From assembly GCA_021372375.1 (NCBI GenBank), contig JAJFUN010000083.1:1-60655 (forward strand): a stretch of DNA of 60,655 nucleotides. The letters are read 5' to 3'. Numbering within the stretch: position 1 is the first letter of the stretch; each line of letters starts with the position of its first letter. The notes under the pieces are model-generated. The model did not search any database and had not been told where the DNA came from. It was given only the letters and a program-made list of their open reading frames with translations. The stretch comes from Pelosinus sp. Its GTDB lineage: Bacteria > Bacillota > Negativicutes > Propionisporales > Propionisporaceae. A program made the position numbers and the translations under genes. Of this stretch, positions 17,011 through 25,735 are shown in pieces.

Positions 17011-18237
17011 ATGTCGCTAATCGTAAAAAAATTTGGTGGAAGTTCTGTAGCTACACCAGAAAAAATTATGGCAGTAGCAAAAAGAGTGTTGGCGGAAAAA
17101 GCAGCTGATGATAAAGTTGTAGTAGTTGTATCCGCCATGGGAGATACTACAGATGAATTGATTGCACTTGCCAAGGGAGTTTCAGATAATCCGTATGGTA
17201 ATGCTCGCGAAATGGACAGGTTATTATCGACAGGTGAACAAGTAACCATTGCCCTACTGGCAATGGCTTTCAATAAATTAGGACAGCAAGCTATTTCGTT
17301 CACTGGGCTGCAAGCTGGTTTTAAAGCTAGTACTGCACATACAAAGGGTAAAATACTAAATATCAATCCGAAAAGAGTACTAACTGAGCTCGAAAAAGGC
17401 AAGATTGTAGTTGTGGCTGGTTTCCAGGGCATAAATGCTGATGGCGATGTAGTTACTTTAGGACGAGGCGGCTCTGACACTTCTGCTGTCGCTTTGGCCG
17501 GTGCGTTAAAGGCTGATGCATGTGAAATCTTTACTGATGTGGATGGTATTTATTCAGCCGATCCCCGGATAGTTAAAAATGCCAAGAAAATGAAAGAGAT
17601 TACTTATAATGAAATGCTTGAACTGGCCAGACTTGGTGCGGGGGTTATGCAGCCTCGTTCTGTAGAAATGGGTAAACGTTATGGTATACCTATTCATGTA
17701 CGTTCAACCTTTACGGAGACTACTGGAACATTTATCAGGGAGGAATATACTGTGGAAGAAAAAGAATTTATTATCAGAGGCGTTACGCATGACGATAATG
17801 TTACTAAAATTGCCATTTTAGGGGTGCCTGATCAGCCGGGGATTGCTTATAAAATATTTTCGGCTTTAGCTAAAGCTAATATTGATGTGGATATGATTGT
17901 ACAAAGTATTAGAAATTCGGATCAAAATGTCATTGATATGGTCTTTACCGTGACCAAAACTGATTTGCATCAGGTCAAAGCAATTATTGATGATATTGGT
18001 AAAGAAATGGAGACACTTGGCGTAATTGTCGATGACAATGTCGCCAAAGTTTCGGCCGTAGGCGCCGGTATGCTGGGTAACCCCGGCATTGCTGCCAATA
18101 TGTTTGGCGCACTGGCTAAAGCCGGCATCAATATTGAAGTTATTAGCACATCAGAAATCAGCATCTCGTGCCTAATTCAAGCGGATAAGGTTACCGAGGC
18201 TGTGAATGCTATTCATCAGTGTTTTTTTAAAGACTAA
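17011..18237 (+). CDS. lysC: aspartate kinase
   Basis: Aspartokinase phosphorylates L-aspartate, the first step toward lysine, threonine, methionine and diaminopimelate. The kinase motifs KFGGSSVA, STGEQVTIALLAM and TLGRGGSDTSAVALA and the FTDVDGIYSADPR region are intact. Two C-terminal ACT domains (from about 265, with GVPDQPGIAYKIF and GAGMLGNPGIAANMF) should mediate feedback inhibition. Length is 408 residues. AGGAGG at 16999-17004 fixes the ATG at 17011; a longer open frame upstream crosses the hairpin and is not real. No lysine riboswitch is evident. Confidence 0.95.
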   Translation: MSLIVKKFGGSSVATPEKIMAVAKRVLAEKAADDKVVVVVSAMGDTTDELIALAKGVSDNPYGNAREMDRLLSTGEQVTIALLAMAFNKLGQQAISFTGLQAGFKASTAHTKGKILNINPKRVLTELEKGKIVVVAGFQGINADGDVVTLGRGGSDTSAVALAGALKADACEIFTDVDGIYSADPRIVKNAKKMKEITYNEMLELARLGAGVMQPRSVEMGKRYGIPIHVRSTFTETTGTFIREEYTVEEKEFIIRGVTHDDNVTKIAILGVPDQPGIAYKIFSALAKANIDVDMIVQSIRNSDQNVIDMVFTVTKTDLHQVKAIIDDIGKEMETLGVIVDDNVAKVSAVGAGMLGNPGIAANMFGALAKAGINIEVISTSEISISCLIQADKVTEAVNAIHQCFFKD

Positions 18238-18257
18238 TCTGCAATTGTTTTACCGGT

Positions 18258-18286
18258 AGACCGTCTCATTTTGAGGCGGTCTTTTT
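18258..18286 (+). terminator. terminator after lysC
   Basis: AGACCGTCTCA and TGAGGCGGTCT form an 11-bp stem with a TTT loop, followed by TTTTA. Confidence 0.9.
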
Positions 18287-18299
18287 ATATGGCTTTGTT

Positions 18300-18631
18300 T
18301 ATTTACATAATGTTGTTATTTATAGAATATACTCTATATAAAACCAATAAATACTTGGTTTAGTGCCATGCTTACATGCAGGAATTATGTAAACGAAATA
18401 GAATTATACTAGCATAAAACTAATACACATTGCTTATCTCACAGCTAACTGCAGGTAGCCTGTGTTATAAGATAACTTGTCAATGCAAAGAGGTGCTGCC
18501 TGAGGAAACGTGGATACTCATACAAAGCCTCCTCGCAGAAATGATAGGTTATTGATAGATTGTTGACTCATTTCCGCAGGCTATCTAAAGATCGAAAATT
18601 CAAAAAAATAAAAACGAGGGGGATCTTATTA
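18300..18631 (+). promoter_or_regulatory. long structured leader of the outer-membrane barrel gene
   Basis: About 330 nt lie between the lysC terminator and the next start, with no open frame. Complementary pairs are visible: CTTAT...ATAAG enclosing CACAG...CTGTG (about 18433-18475), and GATAG...CTATC (about 18543-18586). A GEMM-like CAAAGCCTCC occurs near 18525, but the rest of the c-di-GMP-I consensus does not fit. It is likely a long 5' UTR with folded RNA; identity unresolved. Confidence 0.4.
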
Positions 18632-19474
18632 ATGAACAAGAAACTTTTGGTTGCTGCTGTAATGGCTGCTATGACTTTATCCGCTACTTCGGTTTTCGCT
18701 TCCCCGATTACTTTTTCTGGTGATGGTTATCTTGAATACAATAATACTCAAGCTGGTTGGCAGCCTGGGAACGGTTTTGACGCTCGTTTGCGACTAAATA
18801 TTGATGGAAATATTGATGATAATCTTCGTGCTCATGCCCGTCTTGTACAAGAAAACAATCTTTCAACTACGTATGCTGCTAATGTTGCCAGATTCGATGA
18901 AGCATATATTGCTGGCAAATTTGGTAATTTAGACCTTCAAGTTGGTAAAGATGATTTATTTACCGGTAAAGGACTTCTCATTGATGATCATCAGTTCTCC
19001 GGTGTTAAAGCAAGTACTAATGTTGAAGGACTAAACCTGGGTGGTTTCTATGGTAAAGACAAAGACAACAAGAAAACTAGTACTATAGATCTTAAAACTT
19101 CTTTCGACGGTGTAAACCTTGGTGCTAACTTTGTAACCTTTGATGCTAATCATTATTATGGTGTAAATGCCGATACTAAACTTGCTGATGCGACCTTGAG
19201 CGCTGAATATGTAAAAAATTCGACTAATGAAGCAAAAGGTTATATTGCAGGCGTAACTATGGGTAATTACACTGTTTCATATCGTGATATTGAAAATGGT
19301 GCGCTTACTCCTTACTCTACCAACGGAAACTATGATAACTCCAAAGGATTCAAAGTAAGTGCTCATTACAATCTTGGCAAAAATTCCAGTGTTACTCTAT
19401 ATCAAGATTTAGCTAAAGATCAGAATGATGTGCAAAAGCATCGTACCAATGTGGAATGGGACTATAACTTCTAA
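18632..19474 (+). CDS. putative outer-membrane porin-like beta-barrel
   Basis: A 280-residue protein with a clear signal peptide (MNKKLLVAAVMAAMTLSATSVFA). The mature part is made of alternating amphipathic strands rich in Gly, Asn, Tyr and Asp, such as DARLRLNIDGNIDDNLRAHA and the C-terminal RTNVEWDYNF ending in Phe, as expected for an outer-membrane barrel. It resembles porin-like proteins of Negativicutes; no SLH domain is present. GAGGGGGAT precedes the ATG. A long leader and a strong terminator make it a single-gene, probably well expressed unit. It supports a diderm host. Substrate unknown. Confidence 0.82.
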   Translation: MNKKLLVAAVMAAMTLSATSVFASPITFSGDGYLEYNNTQAGWQPGNGFDARLRLNIDGNIDDNLRAHARLVQENNLSTTYAANVARFDEAYIAGKFGNLDLQVGKDDLFTGKGLLIDDHQFSGVKASTNVEGLNLGGFYGKDKDNKKTSTIDLKTSFDGVNLGANFVTFDANHYYGVNADTKLADATLSAEYVKNSTNEAKGYIAGVTMGNYTVSYRDIENGALTPYSTNGNYDNSKGFKVSAHYNLGKNSSVTLYQDLAKDQNDVQKHRTNVEWDYNF

Positions 19475-19493
19475 TTTGATTTATAGTGTTTTA

Positions 19494-19533
19494 ACAGGGG
19501 CTGTCTCAATATAAATTGAGGCGGCCCCTGTTT
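19494..19533 (+). terminator. terminator after the barrel gene
   Basis: ACAGGGGC and GCCCCTGT form the base and CTCAAT with ATTGAG the upper stem, ending in TTTG. Confidence 0.85.
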
Positions 19534-19646
19534 GTGCTGAAAAAATAGGTACATAAAAGATTTATTGCAGGATTTTTAATTTTTATAACAAATTATAACA
19601 AAGTTAGATTATTTATTTGTTAACTCAAAAAGGAGAGGATATTATT

Positions 19647-20894
19647 ATGACATATAGTATTGCGGCGTCTCACGCCAAAGGCAAAGTGCTTGCTGATAAA
19701 ATTTTTGGGGCAAGTGCGGCTGCGCTCAAGGCTGCTGAAAAATTTGGTAAGGCTGCCGTGGCCAATGCAACAATTGGTTCTTTTTTGGATGAAAATGAGG
19801 TTTTGCAGTGTATTCCGACAGTGGAACAGGTATATCGTAACTTACCTATTTCTGAATTAATTAACTATGCACCGATTGCCGGGCTGCCGGAATATTTGGA
19901 TGCAGTAATTGATATGACTTTTGCAGATTCTCGTCCTGAGGGGTATACAGCAGCTGTAGCAACAGCCGGTGGCACAGGGGTAATTCACCATACTATTGCC
20001 AACTACTCGGAAATTGGTGATGTTGTGCTTACTTCTGATTGGTACTGGGGCCCGTACAAAATCTTGTGCAATGATGCACTGCGTAAACTGGAAACATATA
20101 CTTTATTTGATGAGAACCTCAAGTTTAATCTTGTTGCTTTTACAGAAAAAGTGAAAGCTGTACTAGCAAAACAAGATAGTGTCGTTATTATTATTAATAC
20201 ACCTGCGCATAATCCGACTGGCTACAGCTTTAGCGAGGCAGAATGGCAGCAGGTTTTAGCTGTGTGTAAAGATTTCGTGAAAAATTCCGCCAAACGGATT
20301 ACCTTATTGGTCGACGTGGCCTATCTTGATTTTGCCGGGGAAAAACAAGCTGTGCGTTCCTTTATGAAACTTTTTGGCGGCCTGCCAAAAAGCATTTTGG
20401 GCATTTTTGCATTTAGTATGTCCAAGGCATTTACCATGTATGGTCAGCGTACCGGCGCAATGATTGGGGTATCTTCGAGTGAAGATGTGATTACTGAGTT
20501 TAAAAATATCAACAAGTATACCAGCCGGGCTACCTGGTCAAATATTAACCGCGCAGCAATGCGTACCCTCATTAATGTTTATCAGGATAAAAATACACTG
20601 GCCAAGGTTGATGCTGAACGGAGCGAATATTATAATATAATTCGTGAGCGTGCGGCAATATTTATGCGGGAAGCAGAGGAAGCCAAACTCAGGATGCTGC
20701 CGTATCGGGCCGGTTTCTTCCTGTCTATTCCGACAAGCGATAGTGAGGCGGTTTGTAATTTACTCCATGAGGACAACATTTTCGCCGTTCCTTTAGCAAA
20801 GGGCGTGCGGATTGCTGTCTGTGCAGTAACTAAACAAAAAATTACGGGGATGGCGTCTAAAGTGGCTAAGGCCGTTGCTGCAATCGAAAAATAA
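19647..20894 (+). CDS. class I/II PLP aminotransferase, aromatic/aspartate type
   Basis: The 415-residue PLP enzyme has the fold-type I layout: NTPAHNPTGYSF with the Asn that stacks on PLP, VDVAYLDF with the conserved Asp-x-Ala-Tyr, and FSMSKAFTMYGQRTG with the Schiff-base Lys. These motifs are nearest to aspartate/aromatic aminotransferases (TyrB/AspC-like). It would transfer amino groups between an aromatic or dicarboxylic amino acid and 2-oxoglutarate; the exact substrate is undecided. AGGAGAGG at 19631-19638 supports ATG 19647. Single gene between terminators. Confidence 0.88.
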   Translation: MTYSIAASHAKGKVLADKIFGASAAALKAAEKFGKAAVANATIGSFLDENEVLQCIPTVEQVYRNLPISELINYAPIAGLPEYLDAVIDMTFADSRPEGYTAAVATAGGTGVIHHTIANYSEIGDVVLTSDWYWGPYKILCNDALRKLETYTLFDENLKFNLVAFTEKVKAVLAKQDSVVIIINTPAHNPTGYSFSEAEWQQVLAVCKDFVKNSAKRITLLVDVAYLDFAGEKQAVRSFMKLFGGLPKSILGIFAFSMSKAFTMYGQRTGAMIGVSSSEDVITEFKNINKYTSRATWSNINRAAMRTLINVYQDKNTLAKVDAERSEYYNIIRERAAIFMREAEEAKLRMLPYRAGFFLSIPTSDSEAVCNLLHEDNIFAVPLAKGVRIAVCAVTKQKITGMASKVAKAVAAIEK

Positions 20895-20910
20895 AGTTAA
20901 ATTAAAGCGG

Positions 20911-20955
20911 GCTGTCGCACTATTATTTTTTTCCTTAGTGCGACAGCTCCTTTTT
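20911..20955 (+). terminator. terminator after the aminotransferase gene
   Basis: GCTGTCGCACTA and TAGTGCGACAGC form a 12-bp stem, followed by TTTTT. Confidence 0.85.
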
Positions 20956-21044
20956 CTATAAATATCCATTTATGCGATAGCTATAGAATTTATGATTCGG
21001 GAGATAATAAATTTAAACTTGTACTTGTAAAGGAGGGAATAATA

Positions 21045-21221
21045 TTGTGCTTTCATAAGAGAAGTATGGATGATTCGCTAGAATTTCCTCATGGTGGTTT
21101 TTGGTTTGTGCATATTATCGGAATTGTGGCTCTGTTTATTATGGGAATGCGTTTTGCAGTGCGCAGGGCGCCTTTTCCCATTATGGTGTATCGATTTTTC
21201 CGTATGTTAGGACGACGTTGA
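21045..21221 (+). CDS. small membrane protein, 58 residues
   Basis: AAGGAGGG at 21030-21037 lies 7 nt before a TTG that opens a 58-codon frame. The protein starts MCFHKRSMDDSLEFPHG, has one hydrophobic segment (FVHIIGIVALFIMGM) and ends in an Arg-rich tail (FFRMLGRR). A terminator follows 18 nt after the stop, giving a complete small transcription unit. No family is recognised. Confidence 0.65.
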   Translation: MCFHKRSMDDSLEFPHGGFWFVHIIGIVALFIMGMRFAVRRAPFPIMVYRFFRMLGRR

Positions 21222-21239
21222 TGTTGGGATAGTTAAGGG

Positions 21240-21287
21240 AAGCAGCAGGCACAAGAAGAAAATTCTTGTACTTGCTGTTTGCTTTTT
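21240..21287 (+). terminator. terminator after the 58-residue gene
   Basis: GCAGGCACAAGAA and TTCTTGTACTTGC, extended outward, form a long stem around GAAAA, followed by TTTTTA. Confidence 0.8.
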
Positions 21288-21421
21288 ATGAAAAAAGATG
21301 GCTAAGAATAATTTTATTATGTATTGCAAATTTACACGTTTTTACATAAAATAGTGTAGTATAATAATGGTAATGTGTTTTATCATAAGGCGATTAAAGT
21401 ATACTAGGTGGGGGACTATTT

Positions 21422-23080
21422 ATGAAAAGTCATATCACAGTGCGTTTTATTAATGGAGAAAGTAAAAATTACGCTGCAGGTACAACTTTGCTAACTATTT
21501 TAGCGGATATGCGTGAATTATATACAACACCTGTTGTAGCGGCCAAAGTAAATAATGAAATACGAGATTTGCGCTATAAACTATCAGGCGATTGTCAGAT
21601 AGATTTTTTAGATTTGCATACAGATCATGGCATAAAAATTTATCAACGCAGTCTTACGTTCTTATTAATTGCTGCTGCCCAGGAGGTATTTCCGGCTGGG
21701 GAGTTAACGGTAGAGCATTCTCTAAGTAAAGGACTTTATTGTGAGCTCTATTTAGGCCGTCCTTTAACTAAAGAAGATGTGGCAAGGTTAGAAGCAAGGA
21801 TGAGGCAGATTGCCGTAGAAGACCGTCCAATTATTCGAAAGAATATGTCTAAGGCTGAGGCTATTGCCTTATTTACCGCGTCAGGGCAGAAAGAAAAGAT
21901 TAAACTGCTCAAACAAATGAAGCGCGATGAAGTTAAATTGTATTATTGCGGCGAAGCGTATGGCTATATGTATGGAACCATGACGCCAACCACCAGTGAT
22001 TTAAAATTATTTGAACTAGTATATTATGAACCAGGGTTAATTTTGCGGTTTCCGGAGAAAGATCAGCCGGAAAAACTGCCCTCCTTTGTTGATCAGCCCA
22101 AGCTGGCCCAGATTTTTGCCGAGGCGGAGCGTTGGGGGAAAATACTGCATTGCGGCTATGTTGCCACCTTGAATGAATGCGTCCCCAATAAATCAATCGG
22201 CGATATTATTCGTGTCGCTGAGGCTTTGCATGAAAAGAAGATTGCGCAAATTGCTGATTTTGTTTCACAGCATTCTAGTGTACGGCTGATTTTGATTGCA
22301 GGGCCTTCTTCGTCAGGGAAAACTACCTTTGCCCAGCGTTTGAATATTCAGCTAAGAGTCAATGGGTTAAGGCCAATCTCTATTTCCCTGGATGATTATT
22401 TTGTCGATCGCGTGCATACACCGCTTGATGAAAATGGCGATTATGATTTTGAATCAATTGAAGCAATCGATCTTGCCTTGTTTAACGAACATTTGACGAA
22501 ACTATTGCAGGGCGAAGAAGTAAGTCTGCCGACTTATAATTTTAAAACAGGCAAGCGCGAATTCCGCGGCAATAAAATAAAAATTGACCAAACGCAGCCG
22601 TTGATTATAGAAGGCATTCATGGCTTAAATGAACGTTTGACAAGTGCTATTGGGCGCGAGCTTAAAGTAAAAATTTACATTAGTGCTTTGACGCAGCTGT
22701 CGATTGATAATCATAATCGTATTCCGACAACGGATGCCAGGCTGATTCGCAGAATCGTGCGTGACAGTCAATTCCGTTCGCATGATGCACTTCGTACATT
22801 AGAGATGTGGGCTTCCGTGCGGCGCGGCGAGGAACGAAATATCTTTCCATTTCAGGAAGATGCCGACATTATGTTTAACTCAGCGCTTATTTATGAACTC
22901 GCGGTGCTCAAAAAGTATGCGGAGCCGCTGCTAATGAAAGTAACTTCAGATTCACCGCAAAGGCCTGAAGCGCAGCGGTTATTAAAGTTTTTATCCTATT
23001 TTTATTCGGTGGCTGATGAGGAAATTCCGCCAAATTCAATACTCCGAGAGTTTGTGGGAAAATCCTGCTTTTACGAATAA
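21422..23080 (+). CDS. TGS-domain nucleoside (uridine) kinase
   Basis: A protein of 552 residues with three parts: an N-terminal TGS-like ubiquitin fold (about 1-65), a threonyl-tRNA-synthetase-like second domain (about 70-190), and a phosphoribulokinase/uridine kinase domain (about 280-552). The P-loop GPSSSGKT lies at about 294-301, followed by SISLDDYFVDR and IEGIHGLN. Proteins of this build are annotated as nucleoside or uridine kinases; the role of the N-terminal domains is not settled. GGTGGGGG precedes the ATG. It stands alone. Confidence 0.87.
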   Translation: MKSHITVRFINGESKNYAAGTTLLTILADMRELYTTPVVAAKVNNEIRDLRYKLSGDCQIDFLDLHTDHGIKIYQRSLTFLLIAAAQEVFPAGELTVEHSLSKGLYCELYLGRPLTKEDVARLEARMRQIAVEDRPIIRKNMSKAEAIALFTASGQKEKIKLLKQMKRDEVKLYYCGEAYGYMYGTMTPTTSDLKLFELVYYEPGLILRFPEKDQPEKLPSFVDQPKLAQIFAEAERWGKILHCGYVATLNECVPNKSIGDIIRVAEALHEKKIAQIADFVSQHSSVRLILIAGPSSSGKTTFAQRLNIQLRVNGLRPISISLDDYFVDRVHTPLDENGDYDFESIEAIDLALFNEHLTKLLQGEEVSLPTYNFKTGKREFRGNKIKIDQTQPLIIEGIHGLNERLTSAIGRELKVKIYISALTQLSIDNHNRIPTTDARLIRRIVRDSQFRSHDALRTLEMWASVRRGEERNIFPFQEDADIMFNSALIYELAVLKKYAEPLLMKVTSDSPQRPEAQRLLKFLSYFYSVADEEIPPNSILREFVGKSCFYE

Positions 23081-23119
23081 GCATTTAATCCCAGCGGATA
23101 CTTGTTTATTTTCTTAAAT

Positions 23120-23167
23120 AAAATGGGCTGTCGCTAGCAAATCATTTTTGCTGCGGCAGCCCATTTT
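23120..23167. terminator. bidirectional terminator
   Basis: ATGGGCTG with CAGCCCAT and an inner AGCAAA with TTTGCT form the stem, with A- and T-runs on the two sides. It separates convergent genes. Confidence 0.8.
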
Positions 23168-23174
23168 TGAATAG

Positions 23175-24506
23175 CTACTTGGTTATTTCCCGCGCTAAAA
23201 TTGCTGCAATCGGACTATGACCGGTTAAGGTGATAGGTTCAGTGCTATGGCCTAATTGATTGAGCAGAGCATAGATTTTGGCATTTTCCACAGGCGTATG
23301 AGCTGGTGCGCTGCTGGCATATGCATCAACCTCTCGGGCCGCATTATTAGGGTCGATAATACGGCCGGGACCGCCGACACAGCCGCCTTTACAGGCCATA
23401 CCTTCAATAAAATTAGCATTTATATTTTCACCGTTTTTAATTTTTTCTAGCAAATTTTGACAGGCTATTACCCCATCTACTTGCAGGGGCTTGAAACCTT
23501 GTGATCGGCGTGGGACTAATCTGGCGAGCGTTGCACCTACGGCGCTGCTTACACCGCCGGTATGCCCATATACTCGTCCACACCAGGAGGCAGCTGGGTT
23601 TTCTTCATCAGGCTGCTCGGCAGGGTCAATTTTCGCTGCCTCAAAAATATCGGACAGTTCCTGGAAAGTAAGCACATAATCAACAGCGCCTTTTAGCTCA
23701 GGCAGCTGCGCTTCTGATTTTTTGGCAACACAGGGGCCAATAAATACTACTTTGGCTGCTGGTTCAAGTGCTTTTATAATGCGCGCGGACGCAATCATCG
23801 GTGAAACCGAGGGTGAAATGTGGCTGACTAGTTCCGGAAATTTGTTTTCAATTAGTTTAATCCAAACCGGGCAGCAGCAGCTGGTTATCATAAAATCATT
23901 TTCCGTTTGCACATGCTCGTCAAACTCAAAGGCTTCTTTCATTGTTATTATATCGGCATACAGCGCTGTTTCAACCATGTCAGCAAAGCCAAGTTTTAGT
24001 AATGCGCTGCGTAATCTTCCGGCGGTTACGGCAGTGCCGAATTGCCCTGCAAAGGCTGGCGCCACAGAAGCATATACTGGCGCGGATTGTTCTTTAAGCA
24101 GTTTGAGGAGCGGGACAAACTGTGCTTTTTCGCCTAGGACGCCAAAGGAGCAGGTACTAAAGCATTGCCCGGTATCGGTACATTTTGTTTGGTCAATTTC
24201 TTCTTTTTTATATTCGTCCTGGGTGATGACAGCTAGCGGACATGAGTCTTGGCTTTCACTTAAACCCATTAATACTTCCTTATCATAAATGCTGAATACT
24301 TCCTCAGATTCATGCGGCTCAAGACCCATGGCCAGGCGAATTTGATTAGCAATATAGCGGCGATTTTCCGGGTCTTTTGCTTCTTTATAAACCATTTGAC
24401 AGATTTCTTGGCGGCGTTCAAACAAATTGCCTTCCCAGGCGGCTTTGGCTACCTGATACAAAATACGAGGCTTGATATTTATGGAAGAACTTTCAGTAAC
24501 AGACAT
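23175..24506 (-). CDS. divergent [FeFe] hydrogenase-like protein
   Basis: A 443-residue protein whose C-terminal two thirds is an [FeFe] hydrogenase large domain. The H-cluster motifs are variant: ITSCCCPVW (L1), GPCVAKKSE (L2, with Gly where catalytic group A enzymes have Met) and EGMACKGGCVGGPG (L3). The N-terminal region has one set of four Cys (C-PLAV, CTDTGQCFSTC), enough for a single [4Fe-4S] cluster, and an extra helical segment. These traits fit the group C/D putative sensory or non-canonical hydrogenases. ATG 24506 follows AAAGGAGTG. No maturase genes lie nearby. Confidence 0.85.
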   Translation of the reverse strand: MSVTESSSINIKPRILYQVAKAAWEGNLFERRQEICQMVYKEAKDPENRRYIANQIRLAMGLEPHESEEVFSIYDKEVLMGLSESQDSCPLAVITQDEYKKEEIDQTKCTDTGQCFSTCSFGVLGEKAQFVPLLKLLKEQSAPVYASVAPAFAGQFGTAVTAGRLRSALLKLGFADMVETALYADIITMKEAFEFDEHVQTENDFMITSCCCPVWIKLIENKFPELVSHISPSVSPMIASARIIKALEPAAKVVFIGPCVAKKSEAQLPELKGAVDYVLTFQELSDIFEAAKIDPAEQPDEENPAASWCGRVYGHTGGVSSAVGATLARLVPRRSQGFKPLQVDGVIACQNLLEKIKNGENINANFIEGMACKGGCVGGPGRIIDPNNAAREVDAYASSAPAHTPVENAKIYALLNQLGHSTEPITLTGHSPIAAILAREITK

Positions 24507-24679
24507 TTTGTCACTCCTTTTGCTTGGCACTTAACGGCTATATTTTTACCAATGTACGAGTTCGGTATGCAATGACTGTACATAGCAAGTCTTTTTGTCA
24601 AAATTAGTTCCAGACTTGGCACGTCTATTTGTAATAAACAGTGTGAATTCGGACATACTACAAAAATAGGAGGAATACT

Positions 24680-24916
24680 ATGGAAAAGGTATGTCCGTTA
24701 TGTAATGGTTTACTCAAAGTTGATCGCAAATGTCCAGCTTGCGGTAATGTACTTACAGATGGCGGGATGGTTCAGAACTATTATGGGCCCTATAGTCCGT
24801 ATGTAGCCCAAAATAGCTTTGAACATAGCGGGGATAGGGAGCATTGCATCCATTTATTATATTGTGCCGGCTGCCATTATGATGTTAGGACAGCTTGGCA
24901 AAAGGTTATTATTTAG
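24680..24916 (+). CDS. small zinc-ribbon protein
   Basis: A 78-residue protein with a CPLCNG...CPACGN zinc ribbon at the N-terminus and a further CAGCH near the C-terminus. No larger domain follows. AGGAGG precedes the ATG by 7 nt. It is divergent from the hydrogenase-like gene and ends 38 nt before a palindromic repeat. Function unknown; small zinc-ribbon proteins may bind nucleic acid or protein partners. Confidence 0.7.
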   Translation: MEKVCPLCNGLLKVDRKCPACGNVLTDGGMVQNYYGPYSPYVAQNSFEHSGDREHCIHLLYCAGCHYDVRTAWQKVII

Positions 24917-24954
24917 ATGAATAAAAAAATTTGTATGGTAGACACTAGAAGAGG

Positions 24955-25066
24955 CTGTTAAAAAATGCACAGATGCTAGGTGCGACGAGGAGCGGAGCGC
25001 AGTCGTACGGGGTACGTCGGAGCGAGCACCGCAGGTAGAGCTGCGCAGATGGGTATTTTGTAACAG
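24955..25066. repeat. GC-rich palindromic repeat element (MITE- or REP-like)
   Basis: A 112-bp element with ends CTGTTA and TAACAG and a GC-rich interior containing several short inverted repeats (GGAGCGGAGCGC, GTACGGGGTAC, CGCAGGTAGAGCTGCG), much richer in GC than its flanks. The flanks GACACTAGAAGAG (24941-24953) and GACACTAAAAGAG (25066-25078) differ at one of 13 positions, like a target duplication. No coding capacity. I recall similar elements in Sporomusaceae genomes, but this needs a search. Confidence 0.65.
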
Positions 25067-25108
25067 ACACTAAAAGAGTAAGTCAAAAAAATAAATGAGG
25101 TGATTATA

Positions 25109-25492
25109 GTGTCTAACCCAATTATAAAATGCACAGTAGATCAATGTACGCATTATATGCCTGGTGATCAATGCATGGCTGCCAAGGTTAGCGTGTATAA
25201 TGAAGAAGAACGGGGCCAATCTAAAGGGGCGGAAGATACCCAGTGCAAATCTTTTCACCAGCGTAAAACAGTTGGTGATATGCTAGGCGCACTCCATAAT
25301 GTCAATATCGGCGGTACCGTTTCAGCGCCATTTTTGGATGGCAAACAGATTACACCTGTTGTTGAATGTTTCGTCAATAACTGTACGCATTGGCAAGAAG
25401 GTAACGCCTGTAATGCCGGCAACATTCATGTAGCCGGACCAAATGCCGGAAAGACGCAAGATACTGACTGTGAAACCTTCCGCAATTCTTAA
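25109..25492 (+). CDS. DUF1540 double-repeat protein
   Basis: A 127-residue protein with two copies of the DUF1540 Cys motif: CTVDQCTHYMPGDQCMA...DTQCKSF and CFVNNCTHWQEGNACNA...DTDCETF. Four conserved Cys per copy suggest metal binding. The family is common in spore-forming Firmicutes and uncharacterised. GAGGTG at 25097-25102 lies 6 nt before the GTG at 25109, chosen over the GTG at 25100. A terminator follows directly. Confidence 0.85.
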   Translation: MSNPIIKCTVDQCTHYMPGDQCMAAKVSVYNEEERGQSKGAEDTQCKSFHQRKTVGDMLGALHNVNIGGTVSAPFLDGKQITPVVECFVNNCTHWQEGNACNAGNIHVAGPNAGKTQDTDCETFRNS

Positions 25493-25495
25493 ATA

Positions 25496-25532
25496 AAAAT
25501 AAGTCCGTTGACAAAAGTCAACGGACTTATTT
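25496..25532. terminator. bidirectional terminator
   Basis: AATAAGTCCGTTGAC and GTCAACGGACTTATT form a perfect stem with an AAAA loop between convergent genes. Confidence 0.9.
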
Positions 25533-25735
25533 TAATGCTCGTGATGGCAGCCACAGCTGCAATCTTCAGCATGCTCTTTTGTGGCCTCAAGCTGTATACT
25601 TACTTGATCTTTAATATTATCAATGAAAATTCGGCGGAGTTTAGCCTGTTCGGTTTTCTCGTCAGGTGAAAGGCCGGTTTCCCGCTGCTTTTTTGCCAGC
25701 ACATTAATTCGCTCGATTACTTCAGGTGTTACCAT
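25532..25735 (-). CDS. DUF896-family protein
   Basis: A 67-residue member of the DUF896 (YnzC-like) family: VIERINVLAKKQRETGLSPDEKTEQ is the family helix pair. The C-terminus ends in CSCGCHHEH, a likely metal-binding tail not typical of the family core. AAGGAG lies 7 nt before the ATG at 25735. Function unknown; a B. subtilis relative is under SOS control, but no LexA site was seen here. Confidence 0.85.
   Translation of the reverse strand: MVTPEVIERINVLAKKQRETGLSPDEKTEQAKLRRIFIDNIKDQVSIQLEATKEHAEDCSCGCHHEH

Noticed and set aside
18480..18600. c-di-GMP-I (GEMM) riboswitch
   Set aside because: Only CAAAGCCTCC resembles the consensus; the GGNCA-type first loop and the tetraloop receptor are absent.
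23722..24288. Plus-strand open frame of 188 codons inside the hydrogenase-like gene
   Set aside because: It is entirely antisense to a gene with conserved motifs and its composition shows no protein family.
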